In this document: piece by piece, positions 36,314 through 45,471 of the stretch
Position numbering within the stretch: the stretch's first letter is position 1
Layout of the letters: the number at the start of each line of letters is the position of its first letter
Source: a virus
Strand: one strand, 5' to 3'
DNA length: 64,000 nucleotides
Virus record (IMG/VR): IMGVR_UViG_3300033273_000460
Span: 43,771 to 107,770 of that record
The notes under the pieces: generated by a model
The model's input: the letters and a program-made list of their open reading frames with translations, nothing else
The model's database searches: none
What the model was told of the DNA's origin: nothing
Program-made: the position numbers and the translations under genes

Positions 36314-37205
36314 TGTAGCAGATCTAGACTGTATATTTCTCACCTATTATGAACCCAAGCGAGAAGAGTTTTGGGCACAGATCAGCAACATGGTGCCGTG
36401 GGCAAAACGTGTTGATGGTGTTAAAGGATCAGATGCAGCACACAAAGCAGCAGCAGATGCCAGCGACACAGAACGTTTTGTGTTAATTGATGGAGACAAT
36501 TTGCCTGAAGAACGTTTCTTCAATTTGGTTCTTGACATACCAGAAAACATGGCAGACTGTGTGTTCCGTTGGAAAGGACGCAATGACATCAACGGATTGA
36601 TGTATGGCAATGGTGGACTAAGTTGTTGGACTAGAGAGTTTGTCAACAACATGCGCACACACGAAAACACAGATGGCACAGATGCTACACTGGTAGAGTT
36701 TTGTTTTGATAACAAATATCTTCCAATGAACAATTGCTACAGCACCAGTTACCCCAACGGTGATGAGTATCATGCATGGCGTGCAGGATTTAGAGAAGGT
36801 GTTAAACTGTGTTTGGACAGAGGTGCAAAACCTCCAGTGGACAACTTTCCGTGGAACCTGCACCATGTCAACAGAGATCACTTGAGCATTTGGCATAACA
36901 TTGGACGTGATGCGGACTATGGCGAACATGCTATCCAAGGTGCACGTTATGGCACATACAAACTTATGTGTACAGAGTGGGATTGGACTGAAACACAAGA
37001 CTTTGATAAACTAAAAAACATCTACGATGAATGGCAGCAAGACAACTGGGATCAAACCATACTAGCAGCACGTCTTGGATTGGAGATACACGAATACACT
37101 GCAGAACAAAGTGCATTCTTTAAACATCACATGCAACGCACCTATCACGAACATGATGCAATGACCACAGAAATTGAGCTGATACGAAAGGCAGAAGGTT
37201 GGTAA
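36300..37205 (+). CDS. Glycosyltransferase-like protein of the AKRVDGV family
   Basis: A 301-residue protein. DCIFLTYYEPKREEFW, VPWAKRVDGVKG (about residues 32-43) and TERFVLIDGDNLPEERFF (about residues 57-74) give a GT-A-like pattern with a D-G-D motif. The same arrangement (CPRAKRIDGVNG, then TEWFLNVFAK) occurs near the C-terminus of the six-repeat protein at 56.6-58.9 kb, so the two share a domain. YHAWRAGFREGVKL here also corresponds to YETWRTAFREAVKL there. Probably cytoplasmic; substrate unknown. Confidence 0.55.
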   Translation: MTQVDVADLDCIFLTYYEPKREEFWAQISNMVPWAKRVDGVKGSDAAHKAAADASDTERFVLIDGDNLPEERFFNLVLDIPENMADCVFRWKGRNDINGLMYGNGGLSCWTREFVNNMRTHENTDGTDATLVEFCFDNKYLPMNNCYSTSYPNGDEYHAWRAGFREGVKLCLDRGAKPPVDNFPWNLHHVNRDHLSIWHNIGRDADYGEHAIQGARYGTYKLMCTEWDWTETQDFDKLKNIYDEWQQDNWDQTILAARLGLEIHEYTAEQSAFFKHHMQRTYHEHDAMTTEIELIRKAEGW

Positions 37206-38113
37206 TTGATTTAACAAAGTACTGTGGTAGTGTTAGACATTGGAATACACACCTACTAGCATTAGAAATTGCACAAAATAAAAATAGATCAATTGAATTT
37301 GATCTAGCACACGAGCATTGGGATGTTGATGTTAATGGAATACACAGTGTAATACAGGACTGTTTTGTTAATTTGAATATCAAACAACCTATAGTATATG
37401 CACATGACCGCAGACGTTCAATCTCTAATTATTACAAATACATGCTAGATTGGAAGTATAATCCTTGTACCAAAATTGGATATGGTCAATTTTTTGGCAG
37501 ACCCACATATGAAAGATTGTATTGTCATCACAAACATCTCAATTGGCGCCATCGTGCGTTAGGTGTTGCAACTTTTCATTTCTGCCCAGATGGTTTAAAT
37601 GCACACAACTGTGATTTTGTAGAATTTCTTTGGGAACAACCCGAAAAATGGGCTAGTCTTAAAAGTTCTGGCTTGCCTTATGCAGATATAGAATGTAAAT
37701 ACGATGAACACGGTGCCCTTGCTAACCACGGTGTTGATCATACCGATTATGATAATTTGAAACAAGCATATAAAAAAATATGTGCAGAAGTTGTGTGTGA
37801 AACTAACACCCAGGGTAAAACTTATTTTATAACCGAAAAAACACTGAGACCAATGCTAAATGGTTGTATACCTTTGATAATATCAAATGCAGGATATGAG
37901 AGCTATCTAAAAAGTTTAGGTTTTGACCTGTTTGATGATGTGTTAGACAAAAGTTATGATAAGAATACAGGTGCAATAAGGATTGAAAAAGTTTATCATG
38001 TTCTCGAAGATATACTTGTAAACAAAGACAAGTTGTGGTTGAAACAGTTATCCAACAGATTACAAAACAATATAGAACGAGCAACAAGTTACATACAGGA
38101 AAATATTGTATGA
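37199..38113 (+). CDS. Glycosyltransferase-like protein with TEKT motif (GT10-like)
   Basis: A 304-residue protein with a TTG start, AT-rich. FITEKTLRPMLNGCIPLIIS (about residues 208-227) followed by YLKSLGFDLFDDVLDKSYD marks it as one of four relatives in this window. The (V/I)(T/S)EKxxxP block resembles the donor-binding motif of GT10 fucosyltransferases. Other members share an upstream RPHR motif, here replaced by DRRRSISNYYKYMLDWK. It overlaps the next gene by ATGA. Confidence 0.55.
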   Translation: MVIDLTKYCGSVRHWNTHLLALEIAQNKNRSIEFDLAHEHWDVDVNGIHSVIQDCFVNLNIKQPIVYAHDRRRSISNYYKYMLDWKYNPCTKIGYGQFFGRPTYERLYCHHKHLNWRHRALGVATFHFCPDGLNAHNCDFVEFLWEQPEKWASLKSSGLPYADIECKYDEHGALANHGVDHTDYDNLKQAYKKICAEVVCETNTQGKTYFITEKTLRPMLNGCIPLIISNAGYESYLKSLGFDLFDDVLDKSYDKNTGAIRIEKVYHVLEDILVNKDKLWLKQLSNRLQNNIERATSYIQENIV

Positions 38114-39069
38114 AGTGTGGAGCATTTGATAGCGGATTGTCAATACATCCAGATGGAAAAGTAAGTCCTTGTTGTGTGTTTGATCACAATTATTTTCAAG
38201 ACTTGCATGAGTTGGATTGGAATGATCCATGGTTAGATTTACGTGACGGCAGAGGTTGCGCCGCTTGCAAATTTAAAGGTAAAACATATCGAGACAGTTT
38301 CGATGATTTCTTAAATGACAGTTATAAAGTTAGACATCTTGACATTAGAAATAACAACTTGTGTAATTTAGAATGCAGTATATGCAACAGCTATTACAGT
38401 AGTAAATGGGCTGAAAGATTAGGCGAGCAAAAATTTATAAGCACAGAATTTAATATAGATTTATCAAGTGTAGTGTCTATATATTTTGCAGGCGGTGAGC
38501 CATTGTTAAATCCTACACATTGGAAAATACTAGACAGTATACCTCATCCAGAAAGAGTGTCTTTGCAATACAGTACCAATGGTTCTGTTACAAGAAAAAT
38601 TCAAAAGTATTGGCCAAAATTTAGAGATGTATTAGTGTGCGCAAGTATGGATGCATATGGTCAGCTTGGTGAATATTTAAGGTATGGAACAGACTGGAAA
38701 AAATTTGAATCTAATCTAGCCATAATGTCAGAGTATGCAACTGTGAAAATTGTACCTACAGTCAGTGTTTTAAACATTTTTCATCTTGAAAGTTTGGTTA
38801 ATTGGAGTAAGTATGAAATAGAATGGAACTGTTTAACAGGTCCAGATTATTTGTGTGTAAGTGTGCTTCCAACAGAATTAAAAAAACAAATACCGTATGT
38901 ACCAGATGGTGTTGATCAACTACAACAACTTTTAGAAATAGATAGTAGTTATTTATTTCCGCATACAATGAGCTTTGTGCTATTACAGGACAAGATAAAA
39001 GGTACAGATGTTTGGAGTTATCTGCCTTTTGAAAAATATGCAATACAGGAGTATATGCAAAAGAAATGA
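38110..39069 (+). CDS. Radical SAM protein with N-terminal SPASM-like cysteines (no. 1)
   Basis: A 319-residue protein, the shortest of six relatives. The SAM-binding 4Fe-4S motif is C85-x3-C89-x2-C92 (LCNLECSIC), followed by FAGGEPLLNP for SAM binding. Before the core lie Cys3, Cys21-22 (GKVSPCC) and Cys50/Cys53 (GCAAC), which match SPASM/twitch-type auxiliary cluster ligands but stand at the N-terminus. ATG 38110 overlaps the preceding stop (ATGA) and removes an unconvincing 25-residue extension. Such enzymes start radical chemistry on peptides or sugars; the substrate is unknown. Confidence 0.8.
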   Translation: MKCGAFDSGLSIHPDGKVSPCCVFDHNYFQDLHELDWNDPWLDLRDGRGCAACKFKGKTYRDSFDDFLNDSYKVRHLDIRNNNLCNLECSICNSYYSSKWAERLGEQKFISTEFNIDLSSVVSIYFAGGEPLLNPTHWKILDSIPHPERVSLQYSTNGSVTRKIQKYWPKFRDVLVCASMDAYGQLGEYLRYGTDWKKFESNLAIMSEYATVKIVPTVSVLNIFHLESLVNWSKYEIEWNCLTGPDYLCVSVLPTELKKQIPYVPDGVDQLQQLLEIDSSYLFPHTMSFVLLQDKIKGTDVWSYLPFEKYAIQEYMQKK

Positions 39070-40427
39070 GTGATTATTACAAAGATGCACAGGTTGCACA
39101 ACAACGGTTAGCAGGCATAAGTGACAGTTTCTGTTTGGCCAAATGGAAACAGGTAAGCCTACATTTGACCACAGGACACACCAACAGTTGTTATCATCCT
39201 CCACTGCATCGTATACCCATAGAACCACTTGCTGACAATCCAAGTGCATTGCACAACACTGAACACAAAAAGCAGAGCCGCCGTGAAATGATGGCAGGTG
39301 TAAAGTGCAGTGATTGTCAATACTGTTGGAACATTGAAGCACAAGGCAACATGAGTGACCGTCACTATCGCAGTGGTGAGCGTTGGGCTATGGAAAGTTT
39401 TGAGGATATTGTAAACAATCCACAGGCAGATGTCAACCCTAGTTATGTTGAAGTTAACTTTAACCATGCATGCAATCTAAAGTGCAGTTATTGCAGTCCA
39501 CAGTTTAGCAGCACATGGGAACAGGAAACAAAAGAACATGGTGCATGGCCTACCAGCACACCACACAATGATCCAAAGCACTTTACAGGTGAACGGCGTC
39601 CTATTCCCAACAGAGAGCACAACCCATACAGAGAAGCATTCTGGCGTTGGTGGCCAGACCTGTATCCAGACCTCAAACACTTTCGCATGACAGGCGGTGA
39701 ACCCTCAATGGATCCCAACACCTATCGTGTGTTTGACTATGTGCTGGAAAATCCAAAAAGTGATCTACACCTAAACACCACCAGTAACTTTAGTGTGGAC
39801 CAACGTGTGTGGGAAAAATACAAAGGCTATGTGCAACGGCTGTGCAAAGGAGAACAAATTGAACACTTTATGCAGTTTGTTAGTTTAGACACATGGGGTG
39901 CCCAAGCAGAATACATACGACATGGACTAGACTTTGAACTAGCGATAAATAGATGTGAAGAGTTTGTTCGCGATGTCCCCTATCGTAGCAGTCTAACGTT
40001 CATTATAACAATGAATAATTTGAGTATACTTTCTCTCAAAAAACTATTAGAATATATTGTACACTTACGCAAAACCTACACAGACACATACCAACGTGTA
40101 TGGTTTGATACTCCACTGTTGTACACTCCAGACTGGCAAAGCATGCAGATACTGCCTATGGAGTTTCAAATAGTAATGCAAGAATGTATACGCTACATGG
40201 AAGACAACTTGCACGACATGCATGGATTCAAGGACTACGAAGTGTTAAAAATGAAGCGTGATTTAGATTGGATGCTACAAGGCACCACAGATGTAGAACG
40301 CAAACGTGGAGACTTCTATAGATTCTTTAGTGAACATGATCGCAGACGCGGCACAAACTTTTTAGAGACATTTCCTGAAATGGAACAGTTTTGGAGACAG
40401 TGTGAATATTTTAGTAACAGGCAGTGA
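39066..40427 (+). CDS. Radical SAM protein with N-terminal auxiliary cysteines (no. 2)
   Basis: A 453-residue protein. The core motif is C136-x3-C140-x2-C143 (ACNLKCSYC), with MTGGEPSMDPN as the SAM-contact GGE. The N-terminal set is C23, C42 (SCYHPP) and C81/C84/C87 (CSDCQYCW). A block HNTEHKKQSRREMMAG precedes the last cysteine group. It is closely related to no. 3 (subfamily with the CxxKW start and CxHPP motif). The ATG overlaps the preceding stop (ATGA). Confidence 0.82.
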   Translation: MSDYYKDAQVAQQRLAGISDSFCLAKWKQVSLHLTTGHTNSCYHPPLHRIPIEPLADNPSALHNTEHKKQSRREMMAGVKCSDCQYCWNIEAQGNMSDRHYRSGERWAMESFEDIVNNPQADVNPSYVEVNFNHACNLKCSYCSPQFSSTWEQETKEHGAWPTSTPHNDPKHFTGERRPIPNREHNPYREAFWRWWPDLYPDLKHFRMTGGEPSMDPNTYRVFDYVLENPKSDLHLNTTSNFSVDQRVWEKYKGYVQRLCKGEQIEHFMQFVSLDTWGAQAEYIRHGLDFELAINRCEEFVRDVPYRSSLTFIITMNNLSILSLKKLLEYIVHLRKTYTDTYQRVWFDTPLLYTPDWQSMQILPMEFQIVMQECIRYMEDNLHDMHGFKDYEVLKMKRDLDWMLQGTTDVERKRGDFYRFFSEHDRRRGTNFLETFPEMEQFWRQCEYFSNRQ

Positions 40428-41220
40428 TGGTTTTCTCGGCAAACACACAGTACAATATTTGCGCAGCAAAGGTCACACTGTAACTGCACATAATACAGAT
40501 GTGTTAGATGGATTACCAGAACACACATATGATGTAGTATTTCATTTTGCTGCTTATGTAGGCGGTCGCAAAGGAATTGAAAATAATACCTGGCTAGTTG
40601 CTAAAAATATTGAAATAGACAGAACTGTTTTTGAATGGGCAGAAACACACTGTGGGAAGATAGTATATCCTAGTAGTTGTGCCGCATATCCTTTGTGGAC
40701 ACAAACAAGCACAGATATTACAATGAAAGAAAATTTGCCATTGGATAGTGTGTATGATATTTATGGTCTAAGCAAAGTAACTGCTGAACGTATGTTAAGG
40801 TACACTAAAATAACAAGTAACATAGTGCGCATTTTTAGCAGTTATGGGCCAGATCAAACATTAGATTATCCTTTGCCTAGCATCATTGCAAGAGCAAAGC
40901 AAGGTGAATGTAGTGTATGGGGTACAGGCACACAGACTAGAGATTGGGTATACATTGATGATGTATTGCGTGTGTTTGAATATTTGCTTACAAATGACGT
41001 AGGTGTATTAAATATTGGCACAGGCGTTGCTACTAGTTTTCACGACTTAGCACAAACTATATATCGTTGTATACACGGAATTACTATACCTGTTAGCGTA
41101 ACCGCATCCGAACCCGAAGGCGCAAGCCATAGATGTGCAGATATTACACTGTTACAGAAACTAGGGTTAGAACCAAATGTTACCTTAGAACAAGGAATAT
41201 ACAGATGCTTAAAACAATAG
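40402..41220 (+). CDS. NAD-dependent sugar epimerase/dehydratase (GDP-fucose synthase-like)
   Basis: A 272-residue extended short-chain dehydrogenase with a GTG start overlapping the previous gene by 26 bases. NILVTGSDGFLG gives the Rossmann GxxGxxG (Gly7, 10, 13). YPSSCAAYP supplies the catalytic Ser/Thr region, and Y121-GLS-K125 is the YxxxK pair. HFAAYVGGRKGI and the ending RCADITLLQKLGLEP match GDP-4-keto-6-deoxymannose epimerase/reductases (Fcl/WcaG), though it is shorter than the roughly 310 residues usual there. It would supply an activated deoxysugar to the glycosyltransferases in the same operon. Confidence 0.8.
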   Translation: MNILVTGSDGFLGKHTVQYLRSKGHTVTAHNTDVLDGLPEHTYDVVFHFAAYVGGRKGIENNTWLVAKNIEIDRTVFEWAETHCGKIVYPSSCAAYPLWTQTSTDITMKENLPLDSVYDIYGLSKVTAERMLRYTKITSNIVRIFSSYGPDQTLDYPLPSIIARAKQGECSVWGTGTQTRDWVYIDDVLRVFEYLLTNDVGVLNIGTGVATSFHDLAQTIYRCIHGITIPVSVTASEPEGASHRCADITLLQKLGLEPNVTLEQGIYRCLKQ

Positions 41221-42200
41221 GATTAACATTTCCTAAATCTAGTCAATGGCATACAGATCAAATTGCACTTATGCAAAGCCTAGGAACACAAATTGAGGAC
41301 AAGTTTCCAGATGCAAATAATGTTTTGATCAACATGACATGGTTTGGGCCACAGTTTGAAAATAATGAATACGATAAGTTTTTAGAGTATGCCAGTACTA
41401 CCCAGATAGATAATCTTTTTTTGCTTGCAAGTGAAGATCCTTGTTTTTTTAATCGAGAGGAAACTTTTAATTTTATTGCACTGAGTGAAGCTGTTAACAG
41501 TTATTTGTTAGGTCACTTTGATAGCGATTACAACTTTAACTTTCATAATCTTGTACTTCCTAAATATTTTTATCCCTATACTGAAGACCAAATCATAATG
41601 AAAGATCCTAAATTTGTTTTTATTTGTTACAACAGAAAGCCTAGGCCTCATAGGACAAAGTTGGTTGATCTATTAGATAGTAGTTATCTAAGTAGCTATG
41701 GTGTTATAACACTAGGAGATAACCGTACACTAGGAGAATCTGTTGACGATATTGGTGTAGAAAACCAATGGTGGCCAGAGGAGTATGGTATACCACATGA
41801 CATACACAGTTTAGGTAGACTAGATGTATGGCAAAATCACTTTTTAACAATAGTCAGTGAAACAGACTATGAAGACATGTTATGGACATTTGTTACCGAA
41901 AAAACTTGGAAACCTATAATAGGATTAAGACCTTTTGTAATCAATGGCCAGACTGCAGTTTATAAATGGTTAACTGATAATGGGTTTCGTACATTCAATA
42001 AGTATTGGAGCCACATTGATTTAGAAACATGCAATATAGATGAAATTCATCCTAATATTTGCAGTGTTATTGAATTTCTCAAGACTCAAGATCTAAAACA
42101 AATGTACATTGACATGTTGCCAGATTTACGTTATAATAAACAACGCTTTTATGAATTCAGTAGCGAGCAAAAACATAAGATGGAGAATTTATTTGGATAA
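41205..42200 (+). CDS. Glycosyltransferase-like protein with RPHR and TEKT motifs
   Basis: A 331-residue protein. FVTEKTWKPIIGLRPFVING (about residues 226-245) and, upstream, FICYNRKPRPHRTKLVDLLD (about residues 137-156) are the two signatures of the four-member family in this window. The latter region may bind the acceptor or phosphates; the former resembles GT10 donor sites. ATG 41205 with AAGGAAT upstream is chosen over an earlier in-frame start that would lie deep inside the epimerase gene. It is AT-rich compared with the radical SAM genes around it. Confidence 0.55.
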   Translation: MLKTIGLTFPKSSQWHTDQIALMQSLGTQIEDKFPDANNVLINMTWFGPQFENNEYDKFLEYASTTQIDNLFLLASEDPCFFNREETFNFIALSEAVNSYLLGHFDSDYNFNFHNLVLPKYFYPYTEDQIIMKDPKFVFICYNRKPRPHRTKLVDLLDSSYLSSYGVITLGDNRTLGESVDDIGVENQWWPEEYGIPHDIHSLGRLDVWQNHFLTIVSETDYEDMLWTFVTEKTWKPIIGLRPFVINGQTAVYKWLTDNGFRTFNKYWSHIDLETCNIDEIHPNICSVIEFLKTQDLKQMYIDMLPDLRYNKQRFYEFSSEQKHKMENLFG

Positions 42201-42855
42201 ATTTTTAATTTATTATGTAGCAGGAAGTGGCGGGCAATTTCTCACAAGTGTTTTTGCTAACCTAGTAGGAATCAATGTACGTCCTATTTTTAGTTTCAGT
42301 GGCAATAGTCATGATTTAGGAAAAGGAGCATGGCAAGGTTATGGTAGAGATATTTGCTTTTGTGGAGATCTCTGGGAATTAAATTACCGACCAGGTGCTA
42401 CAATTTACTACACACATTCTGGTGACATGAAAAAGTTTAAACAAGAAAATCCAGATTTTAAAATTGTATCGATTGATGTAGACGAGGAAGATTATAGAAA
42501 AGTAACAGAGTTGTATGTATGCAAAGCCTGGCCAGACATACTAAGAGATAATGATGGAGAATATGAAAAATGGAAAGGACCAGATTGGCCAGAGTGGGAA
42601 TACAAAGTAATACAAAAAAGTGAGATGGTAAAAAACGAACTTATAGATGCATTTTTACCCGACACATCTAATTGGATGAAAAACTACAACAAAGATGTTG
42701 TGGATGCGAAAATTAACTTTAAATCACTAATAGGAATAAGAGGAAATTTAGCAAAAGAGTGTGGCGAAATAGCTAACCGTCCTGTGAGCCAGACAGTCAT
42801 AAATCTTATTCAAGAATACCAGGACATCAATAGAAAGTTATACTTTGCAAACTGA
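42193..42855 (+). CDS. Hypothetical protein with Gly-rich loop
   Basis: A 220-residue protein beginning at TTG 42193 (MDKFLIYYVAGSGGQFLTSV); GGAG upstream supports this start. The N-terminal beta strand followed by AGSGGQFLTS looks like a P-loop variant of the sulfotransferase/kinase type but lacks the canonical GK(S/T). A later DFKIVSIDVDEEDYRKVTEL could be a strand and acidic motif. No family is firmly recognised. It lies between a glycosyltransferase-like and a radical SAM gene, so a small-group transferase would fit, but this is speculation. Confidence 0.45.
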   Translation: MDKFLIYYVAGSGGQFLTSVFANLVGINVRPIFSFSGNSHDLGKGAWQGYGRDICFCGDLWELNYRPGATIYYTHSGDMKKFKQENPDFKIVSIDVDEEDYRKVTELYVCKAWPDILRDNDGEYEKWKGPDWPEWEYKVIQKSEMVKNELIDAFLPDTSNWMKNYNKDVVDAKINFKSLIGIRGNLAKECGEIANRPVSQTVINLIQEYQDINRKLYFAN

Positions 42856-44164
42856 TCTAATATTCAAACATCAAGTACTTGAGAAATTGAGTCCAAGTTT
42901 CTGTGGTGCCAAATGGTACAACGCTACCATATGGCTTGGCAGCGGTATGACCACAAGTTGCCACCATCCGCCTGCACACTTGGTTGACATAGAACAAGTA
43001 AAACAAAATCCTAAACTGTTACACAACACTCCAGAGAAAAAAGAACAACGACGTCAAATGCAGTGCGGCGAGCGTCCGGGTGGCTGTGAATACTGCTGGA
43101 AACTAGAGGATATGGGTCCTAACTACATCAGCGACAGGGTGTACAAAAGTAAGATATATACTCAAGAGGAATTAAAAGATGCATTCAATACTCCAGCAGA
43201 TCAAGACGTTAATCTCATTACCCTTGAAATTGCCTTTGATAGAACATGTAATTTTGCTTGCAGTTATTGCAATCCCGCTTTTAGTAGCACATGGGTAAAA
43301 GATCTCAAAAACAACGGAAGTTACACAGATCTAGTCAGTGATGGTCGCAACCACTTTACACATACACATGACAGTGCGCAACTGTACAAATTTGGAGAAA
43401 CCAATCCATATGTAGAAGCATTTTTTAAATGGTGGGACAGTGATCTACACCGCACACTGCGTGAACTACGCATAACAGGCGGCGAGCCCATAATGAGTGC
43501 AGAACTGTGGAGACTGTTTGATTGGTTTAAGGACAACGTTGACAAATCACAGACCAAACTTGCTATTAACAGCAACCTAGGAGGCAAGGCAGAATTAATA
43601 GATAGATTGGTAGACTGTAGAAAACACTTGCCAAGTTTAGATGTATATACCAGTATGGAAGCTACAGGCTACAGTGCAGAATACATTCGTGATGGATTAG
43701 ACTTTGAACTATGGTGGAATAATATTCAAAAATTGCATAATGCAGACATTGACACACACTGTATGATGACAATAAATGCATTGTGCTTGCCAACACTGCC
43801 CGACATGATACAAAAAATACTAGATAAAAGAAACGAATTTGGCAAAGACTTTGCTACAATGAGTTATAACATACTACGTTTTCCCAGTTTCCAAAGTTGT
43901 TTGGTACTACCACAACACATCAAAGATGCATGTGTTGCAAGACTACAACAACTTGATTTGACCAACATGCAAGATTGGGAACATGGACAGTTAGACAGAC
44001 TTGTAGAATATTTGCAAGTTGTAGAAACACCACACAGTGAAAGTTTTGAAATGCCAAAACTGCACAATGACTTCAAACGTTTTTACACACAATATGATGT
44101 GCGACGAAATCACACATTTGCAAAGGCTTTTCCAGAACTAGAAGAATGGTACCAAACACTATGA
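42845..44164 (+). CDS. Radical SAM protein with N-terminal auxiliary cysteines (no. 3)
   Basis: A 439-residue protein with a TTG start overlapping the previous gene. The core motif is C135-x3-C139-x2-C142 (TCNFACSYC), then ITGGEPIMSAE. N-terminal cysteines are C20, C39 (SCHHPP), C74 and C81/C84 (GGCEYCW). HNTPEKKEQRRQMQCG corresponds to the same block in no. 2, so the two are paralogues. C-terminal features such as FKRFYTQYDVRRNHTFAKAF also match no. 2 (FYRFFSEHDRRRGTNFLETF). Confidence 0.82.
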   Translation: MQTDLIFKHQVLEKLSPSFCGAKWYNATIWLGSGMTTSCHHPPAHLVDIEQVKQNPKLLHNTPEKKEQRRQMQCGERPGGCEYCWKLEDMGPNYISDRVYKSKIYTQEELKDAFNTPADQDVNLITLEIAFDRTCNFACSYCNPAFSSTWVKDLKNNGSYTDLVSDGRNHFTHTHDSAQLYKFGETNPYVEAFFKWWDSDLHRTLRELRITGGEPIMSAELWRLFDWFKDNVDKSQTKLAINSNLGGKAELIDRLVDCRKHLPSLDVYTSMEATGYSAEYIRDGLDFELWWNNIQKLHNADIDTHCMMTINALCLPTLPDMIQKILDKRNEFGKDFATMSYNILRFPSFQSCLVLPQHIKDACVARLQQLDLTNMQDWEHGQLDRLVEYLQVVETPHSESFEMPKLHNDFKRFYTQYDVRRNHTFAKAFPELEEWYQTL

Positions 44165-45471
44165 GTGAACGCAACGACAAAATGAAAGAATACTACAGGA
44201 AGTATGACTACAACAGTCGTCGTCCTGTACACATAGATTCAGAAGATCTCACAGAAAAACAACGCTACCAATTGATGGAAAGTGATTACTTTTGTTTGAT
44301 TCCTTGGACACACATACACGGCTTTCCAACAGGCGAAGCGTATCCTTGTTGCTTGGGCGAAATGGATCACCCAATTGGAAACATGCGGGAAAATAGTTTA
44401 GAAGAGATCTGGAACGGTCCAGAATATGTTGAGATGCGTGAACGCATGCTTGCTGATAAACCTTGTAAACAATGCACACGCTGTTACGAGCAAGAAAAGA
44501 ATGGCTTCTTTAGTATGCGCAACAGTCACAACAAACACTTTGGACATCATATTGACAAAGTAGACCAAGGTATCAATCCAGACTTTGAAATTGTGTATTG
44601 GGACATACGTTTTAGCAATCAATGTAATTTAAAGTGTCGTAGTTGTGGACCAATGTTCAGCAGTTTATGGTACGACGATCATGTTAAAATGTATGGACAG
44701 AGTCCGGGACACAAACGCATAGAGTATGCAGGGCGCACCAAAACAGACATTTGGGAACAATTAGAACCTCAAATTGACAACATAGAACAGATTTATTTTG
44801 CAGGTGGCGAACCACTTATCATGCAAGAGCACTACAACATAATCAAAGAATTGGTGCGCAGAGAACGTTTTGATGTTAGATTGATTTACAACAGCAACTT
44901 CCAAAAACTTACCTACAAAGATCTAGATGTGCTAGAGTATTGGAAACTGTTTGAAAATGTATCAATTGGTGCAAGTCTAGATGCAATGGGACCACGTGCT
45001 GAACTCATACGCAAAGGCACAAGTTGGGATGAAGTCTTACGCAACAGAGAGCGTATGTTAGAAACCTGTCCTAACGTTGATTTTTATATCTCACCAACCA
45101 TGAGCATAATGAATGTGTTTCATGTGCATGACTTTCACAAAGATTGGGTCAACAGAGGCTTTTTAAAACACAGTGATCTCAATGTAAACATACTGCAATC
45201 ACCAGAATGGTACAGAGCAGATTGTTTGCCACAGCACATGAAAGATGATGCTATTGCACAAATACGTGAACACATGGATTGGCTAGAACCGCATGATACA
45301 GTGCGTCGTGCAATCAATGGATTTAACAGCACAATCACGTTCCTAGAACAAACTGACAACACACAACATCTACCCAAATTTAATGCTATGCGTAGATTGC
45401 TTGATGGTGTGCGTGATGAAGACTTTTACAGTGTGTTACCAGAACTAAAGGAACTTGAAACATATGCATAA
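44161..45471 (+). CDS. Radical SAM protein with classical SPASM signature at the N-terminus (no. 4)
   Basis: A 436-residue protein and the clearest example of the permuted layout. Residues 45-108 read like a SPASM domain: C45-LIPW, GEAYPCC (63-64), IGNMRENSLEEIWNGPEY, then C102/C105/C108. The SAM-cluster motif follows at C155-x3-C159-x2-C162 (QCNLKCRSC), with FAGGEPLIMQEH. SPASM normally follows the radical SAM barrel. The ATG overlaps the previous stop (ATGA). Anaerobic sulfatase-maturase or RiPP-maturase-like chemistry is suggested by family; the actual substrate is unknown. Confidence 0.85.
   Translation: MSERNDKMKEYYRKYDYNSRRPVHIDSEDLTEKQRYQLMESDYFCLIPWTHIHGFPTGEAYPCCLGEMDHPIGNMRENSLEEIWNGPEYVEMRERMLADKPCKQCTRCYEQEKNGFFSMRNSHNKHFGHHIDKVDQGINPDFEIVYWDIRFSNQCNLKCRSCGPMFSSLWYDDHVKMYGQSPGHKRIEYAGRTKTDIWEQLEPQIDNIEQIYFAGGEPLIMQEHYNIIKELVRRERFDVRLIYNSNFQKLTYKDLDVLEYWKLFENVSIGASLDAMGPRAELIRKGTSWDEVLRNRERMLETCPNVDFYISPTMSIMNVFHVHDFHKDWVNRGFLKHSDLNVNILQSPEWYRADCLPQHMKDDAIAQIREHMDWLEPHDTVRRAINGFNSTITFLEQTDNTQHLPKFNAMRRLLDGVRDEDFYSVLPELKELETYA

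Noticed and set aside
42193-42855. Sulfotransferase or kinase call for the Gly-rich loop protein
   Set aside because: The loop AGSGGQFLTS lacks the GK(S/T) of a true P-loop and no second diagnostic motif is clear, so it is left as hypothetical.
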